Notes under the pieces: generated by a model
Told to the model about the DNA's origin: nothing
Databases searched by the model: none
Seen by the model: only the letters and a program-made list of their open reading frames with translations
NCBI GenBank assembly: GCA_937952235.1
Contig: CALFZM010000282.1
Location: forward strand, 18,017 to 82,016
Direction of reading: 5' to 3'
DNA length: 64,000 nucleotides
Source: an uncultured Opitutia bacterium
GTDB lineage: Bacteria > Verrucomicrobiota > Verrucomicrobiia > Opitutales > Opitutaceae
Shown here: positions 58,681-64,000 of the stretch, one piece after another
How the letters are laid out: each line of letters opens with the position of its first letter
How positions within the stretch are numbered: position 1 is the first letter of the stretch
Program-made: the position numbers and the translations under genes

Positions 58681-58776
58681 GCGCGCGGGCGCGCCCGGGC
58701 GCGTCATGACGTGATTCAGTCTTGTCCCGCGCGCCTCGCGGCGCAGCATCCCGGCGCCTTCGCTTCCAGCGTGCCG

Positions 58777-60314
58777 ATGCCCTCCCGCCGCCCCAGGGGA
58801 AAATCCTCTCCTGCCGCCGACCGCAGCACCGCTGCCGCGCCCGCGGCCGGGGGGCGCGATGCCCGGTTGCGTGCGGTGTGGAACGCCTCCGACACCGCGT
58901 GCTACATTTGCGACAGCCTGCGGGGTCCCCGCGGGATCGTACGCGACTTTCGTATCCGGGATGTCAACACCGCGGGCCTGCGGCTGTGCCCCTGCGGGCG
59001 CGGCGACCTGATCGGGCGCGGCCTGAGCGAATGTTTCCCGACGCTCTGGCCGGGAGGGCGCTTCGTGCACGAGGTTCAGGTCCTCGAAACCGGCGGGATG
59101 CACGCCGAGGAGTGCCGCTTGGAGCTGCCAGGCGCGGGCGAGCGCTGGTTTGAGAAGCAGATCCGGCGCAGTGAAGCGGGCATCGCCCTGTTCCTGCGCG
59201 ACGTCACCGAGCGCCGGCAGACCGCCGATCTGATCGGCCGCTGGCGCCGGGAGCTGGTCGAGGCGCAGCGGATGGGCCGGATCGGCAGCTGGCTCTGGGA
59301 CATCGGGCCGGACGAGGTGATCTGGTCCCACGAGCTCTACCGCATCGCGGGCCGCGAGCCGAAGGAACCGCCGCCGCGCTACGCCGAGCACGCCCGCCTC
59401 TACCGGCCCGAAAGCTGGGCGCGCCTCCAGGCCGCCGTCGAGGCGTGCCTGGCGGGCGGGGAGGCCTACGAACTCGAGCTCGAGCTGGTGCGGCCCGACG
59501 GGAGCACGCGCTGGATCGTGGCCCGCGGTGAGGCCGGCCGGGATCGCTCCGGGCGGATCGTGCTCCTGCGCGGCACGCTGCAGGACATCCACGACCGCAA
59601 GGTCGCCGAACTCAGCCTGAAGGCGCTGCCCCAGCGCATCCTCGAGGCGCAGGAGACGGAACGGCGCCAGGTCGCGCGGGAACTGCACGACGGCGTGAGC
59701 CAGTTGCTCGCGTCCGCCCTTTACCGGCTGCATTCGCTGGAAAACGGCGTCCCTGCCGCCTGGCGCCCGGGCGCGCCGCGGCCGTCAATGTCGTGCGGCA
59801 GGCTCTCGCCGAAGTGCGGCAGATTTCGCACGGGCTGCGTCCGCGCATCCTCGACGACCTCGGGCTCGATCCGGCGCTGCGAGCCCTGGCCCGCGACCTG
59901 CGGCTGCGCACCGGCATGCGCATCACCCTGCGGCTTCCCGGCGGAAAGCCCGCCCTTCGCCTGCCGCCGGTGCTGGAACAGGCGGTCTACCGCATCGCCC
60001 AGGAGGCTCTGACGAACATCGAGCGGCACGCGGCGGCGCAACGCGTGAGCCTGCGGCTGATTCGCCTCGCGTGCAGCGTGCGGCTCACCATCCGCGACGA
60101 TGGCCGCGGTCCCGCGGCGGCGGCCGGCGGCCAGGCACCCTCATCCGGCCTCGGCCTGCGCCACATGCACGAGCGCGCCCAGCTGGCGGGGGGGACGTTT
60201 GCATTCAAATCCGCCCCGGGCGGCGGCACGCTGGTCATCGTCGAACTTCCGCTCGCGCCCGGTATCCCGGACCAGGTTTCGCTCGTCTCCCCACCGTCGC
60301 TTCCGGCGTCCTAA
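58777..60314 (+). pseudogene. NarL-type sensor kinase gene split by a frameshift
   Basis: From the ATG at 58777 the frame encodes an N-terminal sensor region, a PAS domain (GSWLWDIGPDEVIWSHELYR) and the HisKA_3 phospho-acceptor motif QVARELHDGVSQLLASALYR. It then runs off frame near 59761-59790. The HisKA_3 remainder (VRQALAEVRQISHGLRPRIL) and the HATPase domain (VYRIAQEALTNIERHA, IRDDGRGP, SGLGLRHMHERAQL) continue in the -1 frame to 60314. One missing base explains it. The first frame alone stops at 60012 without an ATPase domain. No slippery heptamer is obvious. It could be a sequencing error, a recent mutation or an unusual recoding site. The response regulator starts 2 bp later. Confidence 0.85.
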
Positions 60315-60316
60315 TC

Positions 60317-61210
60317 ATGCCCGTCCTGTCCTCCTCGCTCCGTGTTCCCTCGCCTTCGTTTCCCACCGCTCCCGGCCTGCGCCGCGCCCGTTTCGCGTGG
60401 CCGGCGCCGTGTCCGGTGACGGCGGCGGGCTCCGCGCCCAACCCAGCCGCGTCGGGCGCGCCCCAGGGGCATGGCGGTCCCAGCCCGACCGGAGCGCCCG
60501 ATGTCGCCGCCGCGTCCGAGGCGGGTGCGGCCCCGGGCGAGACCAGCGGGCCGTCCCCAGATGTCGTCCGCGTCTTGCTCGCCGACGACCACCCCCTCCT
60601 GCGCGAGGGCGTGAAATCCTGTCTGGCTGCAGCGCCGGGCATCAAGGTCGTGGGTGAAGTCTCCGATGGGGGCGACGTGGTCGCACGAGCCGCGGAGCTG
60701 AGTCCCGACGTCGTCCTGATGGATCTGAACATGCCGGGCCTGAATGGCCTCGAGGCGACGGAACGGCTCCGGCGCGAACTGCCCGCCGTCCGGGTGCTGG
60801 TCTTCACCATTCATCATGAACCGCAGTACGTGGCGCAGTTGCTCCGGGCCGGCGCGCATGGATACGTCACCAAGGACGCTCCGCCGGACGAGCTGATGGC
60901 GGCGCTGCGCCGGGTCGGCCGGGGCGGGACGTACTTCAGCAGCGAGGTGGCCCAGGGTTTTCTCGGGGCGCAATTGTCGGGCGTGGGGCGCAACGGCGCG
61001 GTGCGCCTGCAATCGCTCTCCCCGCGCGAACTCGAGGTCCTCAAGTTGATCGCAGACGGATTGGGCAACAAGCAGATCGCGGCGCGGCTCGATCTCAGCA
61101 CGCGCACCGTCGAGACCCACCGCGAACGGATCATGCGGAAGCTCGACCTGCACAGCGTCGCCGCACTCACGCGTTTCGCGGTCGCGCAGGGCCTGGTGGG
61201 TTTGGAGTGA
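60317..61210 (+). CDS. NarL/LuxR-type response regulator with long N-terminal extension
   Basis: The protein has 297 residues from the ATG at 60317. The first 82 residues are Pro/Ala/Ser-rich and unlike the family; a shorter start cannot be excluded, though no Met lies close to the receiver. The receiver has VRVLLADDHPLLREGVKSCL, VVLMDLNMPGLNG with the acceptor Asp, and YVTKDAPPDELM. The HTH reads LSPRELEVLKLIADGLGNKQ then IAARLDLSTRTVETHRERIM. It is the evident partner of the frameshifted kinase just upstream. Confidence 0.9.
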   Translation: MPVLSSSLRVPSPSFPTAPGLRRARFAWPAPCPVTAAGSAPNPAASGAPQGHGGPSPTGAPDVAAASEAGAAPGETSGPSPDVVRVLLADDHPLLREGVKSCLAAAPGIKVVGEVSDGGDVVARAAELSPDVVLMDLNMPGLNGLEATERLRRELPAVRVLVFTIHHEPQYVAQLLRAGAHGYVTKDAPPDELMAALRRVGRGGTYFSSEVAQGFLGAQLSGVGRNGAVRLQSLSPRELEVLKLIADGLGNKQIAARLDLSTRTVETHRERIMRKLDLHSVAALTRFAVAQGLVGLE

Positions 61211-61271
61211 CCCCGCGGGATCCGCGCCGGGCGGTTCGCGCGTCGGAGTTCGCCCGTGAAAACCGGCCGCG

Positions 61272-62432
61272 TCAGCCCAAGGCCGCCTTCATCCGGCGGA
61301 TCGCCTCGACGAGGGTCGCTCGCGGGCAGCCGAAGTTGAGCCGCACGTGCGAGCCTTTGGGCGCGCCGAAGGGGACGCCGTCGCTCAGGCCCGCTCCATG
61401 CCGCTCGAAGTGGGCGACCGGCTGGTCGAGCCCGAGGGCCTCCACATTGAGCCAGAGCAGGTAGGTCGCTTCGACGGGCGCTTCCACCCGGATGCCGGGC
61501 AGTTCGCGCGCCACGGCGTCGAGCAGGTAATCGCGGTTGCCGCGCAGATAGGCGAGGAGCGCCTGACGCCAGGGCTCGCCGTCGCGGTACGCCGCTTCGC
61601 AGGCCACGAACCCGAGGCAGGTGACTTCGGCCACGATCCCGGCGGTGGCCCTTACGAAGCGGGCGCGGCGCATCGCATCGGGGATAATGGCGAGCGAGGT
61701 GCCGAGGCCCGGAACATTGTAGGTCTTGCTCGGGGCCATCAGCGTCACGGTGCGGGCCGCGATTTCCGGCGAGAGCAGGGCGGTCGGCACATGCGGCAGG
61801 CCGGATTCGAGGATGAGGTCGCAATGGATCTCGTCCGAGCAGAGGATGAGATCGTGCCGGAGGCAGAAGTCGGCGAGCCGCTCCAGTTCGTCGCGGCGCC
61901 AGACGCGCGCGAGGGGGTTGTGCGGGTTGCACAGGTAGAACAGCCGGGTGCGAGGCGTGACGGCCCGCTCGAGGGCCTCCCAATCGATGACCCAGCGTCC
62001 GCCGCCCGCAGCGTCGTGCGCCCAGGGGACCGTGACTGCGACGCGCCCCCCGTTTTTCGGCGCCGACATGAACGGTGGATACACCGGCGCCAGCGACAGG
62101 ACTTCGTCGCCCGCCGCAGCGAAGGCCTGGGCGGTGACGTTCAGGCCGACCACGAGTCCGGGCAGCCACACGATCCAGGAGGGCTCGATCTTCCAGCCGT
62201 AGCGGCGTTCCATGGCCTCGACTACGGCGGTGACCGTGGAGGCGACCGGCCGCGCGTAGCCAAAGATCCCGTGCGCCACCCGGTCCTGCAGCGCGGCGAT
62301 CACCGGCGGCGGCGACGTGAAATCCATGTCCGCCACCCACAGGGGCAGGATGTCCCGGCCGGCATACTTCTGCCATTTCTGCGAGTCGGTACCGCGACGG
62401 TCGGGCCCGTGGTCGAAATCGAAAACGCTCAT
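61272..62432 (-). CDS. PLP-dependent aminotransferase / C-S lyase, MalY/PatB family
   Basis: The protein has 386 residues. The start FDFDHGPDRRGTDSQKW and then LPLWVADMDFTSPPPV is diagnostic of the MalY/PatB cystathionine beta-lyase group within fold-type I enzymes. The PLP-binding Lys is in LMAPSKTYNVPGLG, and YLCNPHNPLARVW and CSDEIHCDLI are further active-site blocks. It would cleave cystathionine or cysteine-type C-S bonds. It is divergent from the Hsp20 genes and converges on the response regulator. Confidence 0.92.
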   Translation of the reverse strand: MSVFDFDHGPDRRGTDSQKWQKYAGRDILPLWVADMDFTSPPPVIAALQDRVAHGIFGYARPVASTVTAVVEAMERRYGWKIEPSWIVWLPGLVVGLNVTAQAFAAAGDEVLSLAPVYPPFMSAPKNGGRVAVTVPWAHDAAGGGRWVIDWEALERAVTPRTRLFYLCNPHNPLARVWRRDELERLADFCLRHDLILCSDEIHCDLILESGLPHVPTALLSPEIAARTVTLMAPSKTYNVPGLGTSLAIIPDAMRRARFVRATAGIVAEVTCLGFVACEAAYRDGEPWRQALLAYLRGNRDYLLDAVARELPGIRVEAPVEATYLLWLNVEALGLDQPVAHFERHGAGLSDGVPFGAPKGSHVRLNFGCPRATLVEAIRRMKAALG

Positions 62433-62461
62433 CGGGTGGCCAGCTCAAACGGAAGCGGCCG

Positions 62462-62488
62462 CGGGCACCACATCGAAGCGTGTGCTAA
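62462..62488 (+). promoter_or_regulatory. Degenerate CIRCE-like element upstream of Hsp20 genes
   Basis: CGGGCACCA, nine bases, then GTGTGCTAA has the spacing of CIRCE (TTAGCACTC-N9-GAGTGCTAA). The right half matches 8 of 9 positions and the left half only 4 of 9. It lies about 195 bp before the first Hsp20 start, so HrcA control is possible but weakly supported. Confidence 0.25.
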
Positions 62489-62530
62489 GGCGGTGACCCG
62501 TGCCGAAATTTCCCCGCCGCCTGGCGCACC

Positions 62531-62563
62531 GCGGGTCGAAGTTTCCCACCGCCTTCGACCCGC
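62531..62563 (+). other. Perfect 11-bp inverted repeat upstream of Hsp20 genes
   Basis: GCGGGTCGAAG (62531-62541) and CTTCGACCCGC (62553-62563) are exact reverse complements around an 11-nt loop. No T-run follows, so it is not an ordinary terminator. It lies 118 bp before the Hsp20 ATG and could be an operator or a leader RNA structure. Confidence 0.5.
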
Positions 62564-62681
62564 CGGGTGGCAACCTGCGCAGGACCGGGCGGTTGTGCGG
62601 TGCGGACGACTGGTCCGCCGTGTGCGAAAGGGAGTCACCGAAACCCAAACAGATCCTTCCACAATCAACCGGAAAACTCCC

Positions 62682-63137
62682 ATGAGACTCGTTCGTTACA
62701 CCTATCCTTCGTTCCGCCGCCTGGCGCCCTCCTATGGCGCGCTGCAGCGCTCTCCGTGGTCCGGCCTCGAGTCGGAGATCGATCGGCTCTTCACGTCGGC
62801 GCTTTCCGACTTCGGCGGCGTGGGCGCGAACCGGTTCCCGGTCGACCTGTACGAGGACAACAACAACACCTACGTCCGCGCGGAGCTGCCCGGCGTAAAC
62901 CGTGAAGACATCAACGTCGAGATGACCGACGGCTATCTCACGATCACCGCGGCGCGAAAGACCACCGGCGCCGACGGCAAGCCGCAGGAGGCTTTCTCGT
63001 TCAGTCGGGCCGTCAGCATCGCCGACGAGGTGCAGGCCGACCAGGTCGCCGCCGCCTACGAGAACGGCGTGCTCACCGTCACGCTGCCCAAGCGTGAGGA
63101 AGCCAAGCCCAGGAAGATCAGCGTCGCGGTGAAGTAA
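62682..63137 (+). CDS. Hsp20/alpha-crystallin small heat-shock protein
   Basis: The protein has 151 residues from the ATG at 62682. The N-terminal arm (FRRLAPSYGALQRSPWSGLE) is followed by the alpha-crystallin domain: FPVDLYEDNNNTYVRAELPG, EDINVEMTDGYLTITA, FSFSRAVSIADEV and the signature ENGVLTVTLPKRE, ending KISVAVK. It is an ATP-independent holdase that forms oligomers. A second Hsp20 gene follows after 41 bp. Confidence 0.95.
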   Translation: MRLVRYTYPSFRRLAPSYGALQRSPWSGLESEIDRLFTSALSDFGGVGANRFPVDLYEDNNNTYVRAELPGVNREDINVEMTDGYLTITAARKTTGADGKPQEAFSFSRAVSIADEVQADQVAAAYENGVLTVTLPKREEAKPRKISVAVK

Positions 63138-63178
63138 TCGCCACCGCGCTCTCCCCCTCACTTCAACCACTCATTCCC

Positions 63179-63583
63179 ATGTCACTCTTCAATTCCCTCA
63201 TTCCCTCCCTCTCGGGCAAGCCGGCCGGCACTGCTCCCGATTCGTCCCGCGAACTCGCCTACAGCGTGAAGCCCGTCTTCGAGCTCAAGGAGACCGAGGA
63301 GGCCTTCGGCGCCACCGTGTATCTGCCCGGGGTCGCCAAGGAGGGCCTCGAGATCACGGCGGAGGAAGGCCAGATCCGCATCGTCGGGCGCCGGGCGTGG
63401 AAACAGCCCGAGGGCTGGACCGCGCTGCATCGCGAGAGCGCCGACGCGCCGTTCGAGCTCGTGCTGAGCCACGAAAACGCGATCGACGTCGAGAAGATTG
63501 CCGCGGAGCTGCGCGATGGCGTGCTGCGGGTCTCCCTGCCCAAGCACGAGGCGCTCAAGCCGCGGAAGATCGCAGTCTCGTGA
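63179..63583 (+). CDS. Hsp20/alpha-crystallin-family protein, second paralogue
   Basis: The protein has 134 residues. The N-terminal arm is short and the alpha-crystallin domain is compact: AFGATVYLPGVAKEGLEITA, QIRIVGRRAW, FELVLSHENAIDVEKIAAEL and DGVLRVSLPKHEALKPRKIAV. It is divergent in sequence from the first Hsp20 protein and may form mixed oligomers with it. It is probably co-transcribed with the first gene. Confidence 0.93.
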   Translation: MSLFNSLIPSLSGKPAGTAPDSSRELAYSVKPVFELKETEEAFGATVYLPGVAKEGLEITAEEGQIRIVGRRAWKQPEGWTALHRESADAPFELVLSHENAIDVEKIAAELRDGVLRVSLPKHEALKPRKIAVS

Positions 63584-63594
63584 TTTGAAACCAT

Positions 63595-63622
63595 GGATCC
63601 CGGGGCGTCGTCTCCGGGATCC
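63595..63622. other. Perfect 9-bp hairpin after the Hsp20 genes
   Basis: GGATCCCGG (63595-63603) and CCGGGATCC (63614-63622) pair around a 10-nt loop, just after the Hsp20 stop. No T-run follows. It may stabilise the transcript end before the terminator downstream. Confidence 0.5.
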
Positions 63623-63649
63623 GTCCGCAGGACAATAGTCCAAACCAAC

Positions 63650-63686
63650 CGCCGGGTGCTCGTCTGCAGCCCCGGCGTTTTATTTT
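63650..63686 (+). terminator. Rho-independent terminator of the Hsp20 operon
   Basis: CGCCGGG with GCT pairs with AGC plus CCCGGCG (63650-63660 against 63668-63677, one bulged T), followed by TTTTATTTT. It separates the Hsp20 genes from the DCC-family gene. Confidence 0.8.
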
Positions 63687-63718
63687 GCCCGCGCGGCGGG
63701 CGCCGCCACGGTCGGGGC

Positions 63719-64000
63719 GTGAAGCCTGATCCGGCGCCGGAGCGGACCGCGGCGGAGGCCGCGGTCGCCGGCCCCGTGCTCTTTTTCGACGGCACCTGCG
63801 GCCTCTGCCAGCGGCTGGTCCGCTGGCTCCTGCGTTGGGACCGCGCCGGGCGCCTGCACTTCGCTCCACTGCAGTCTCCAGTCGCGCAGGCGTACCTGCG
63901 CCGGCACGGGCTGCCGACGGAGGACTTCGACTCGCTCATCTTCGTGCCTGACTGGCAGCGGCGTCACCGGCCCGAATTCCTGCGGCGGACGGCCGGCGCG
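63719..64000 (+). CDS. Thiol-disulfide oxidoreductase DCC-family (DUF393) protein, N-terminal part
   Basis: The GTG at 63719 opens a frame that runs past the window end; 94 codons are visible. The family signature is present: VLFFDGTCGLCQRLVRWLLR, with the Asp-x3-Cys-x2-Cys pattern, and then LHFAPLQSPVAQAYL. Family members are thioredoxin-like and presumed redox proteins. The gene has its own start 32 bp after the Hsp20 terminator. Confidence 0.85.
   Translation, partial: MKPDPAPERTAAEAAVAGPVLFFDGTCGLCQRLVRWLLRWDRAGRLHFAPLQSPVAQAYLRRHGLPTEDFDSLIFVPDWQRRHRPEFLRRTAGA

Overview
This window is very GC-rich chromosomal DNA with tightly packed genes on both strands. It looks like a member of the Opitutaceae (Verrucomicrobiota). 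The call is an inference from gene content: paired DUF1080 proteins, a PmoA-family/Gfo-Idh-MocA pair, a DUF5069 domain, a Tat-exported ceramidase-like protein, a sulfatase, cupredoxin and DUF481 proteins, and many hybrid sensor kinases. There is no rRNA, phage, insertion sequence, CRISPR array or origin; one tRNA is present.

Layout. 1-6.1 kb: the tail of a PQQ-type beta-propeller gene faces a minus-strand operon of porin, type-1 copper cupredoxin and hybrid histidine kinase. 6.2-11 kb: tRNA(CAU), ceramidase-like protein, a small unknown, a sulfatase and a FliA/WhiG-type sigma factor. 11.3-18.1 kb: small unknown ORFs, a DUF4105 protein, an unknown protein with kinase-fold motifs, and a three-gene overlapping operon of two GT-C-like membrane proteins flanking a small anchored protein. 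18.4-24.5 kb: a signalling block with a receiver-kinase, a 1242-residue PAS-GAF-PAS-GAF-PAS kinase, two tiny membrane proteins and a divergent LuxR-type regulator. 24.6-39 kb: exported or carbohydrate-related functions (two DUF1080 proteins, M28 peptidase, BadF-type sugar kinase, UPF0309 SIS protein, DUF481 protein, PmoA-like protein, oxidoreductase). 39.2-46.9 kb: upp, penicillin acylase, a DUF5069-gluconokinase fusion, a YdeP-type molybdoenzyme and a DUF3016 protein. 46.9-56.2 kb: RNA and housekeeping functions (S4 protein, Gly-rich RRM protein, DEVD-box helicase, uracil-DNA glycosylase, FKBP, RarD, MarC, DusB). 56.4-61.2 kb: a second signalling block whose NarL-type kinase is split by a frameshift. 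61.3-64 kb: a PatB-like lyase, two Hsp20 genes and the start of a DCC-family gene.

The most distinctive non-coding feature is a dispersed repeat of about 76 bp in six copies. Each copy folds as two hairpins inside an 8-bp terminal inverted repeat, and some stems carry compensatory base changes. Five copies sit in convergent intergenic gaps, and they occupy every convergent gap longer than 100 bp. The best candidates for undescribed biology are this element, the kinase-fold unknown at 13.0-14.1 kb, the paired membrane proteins sharing a C-terminal domain at 14.2-18.1 kb, and the cupredoxin-porin-kinase operon.
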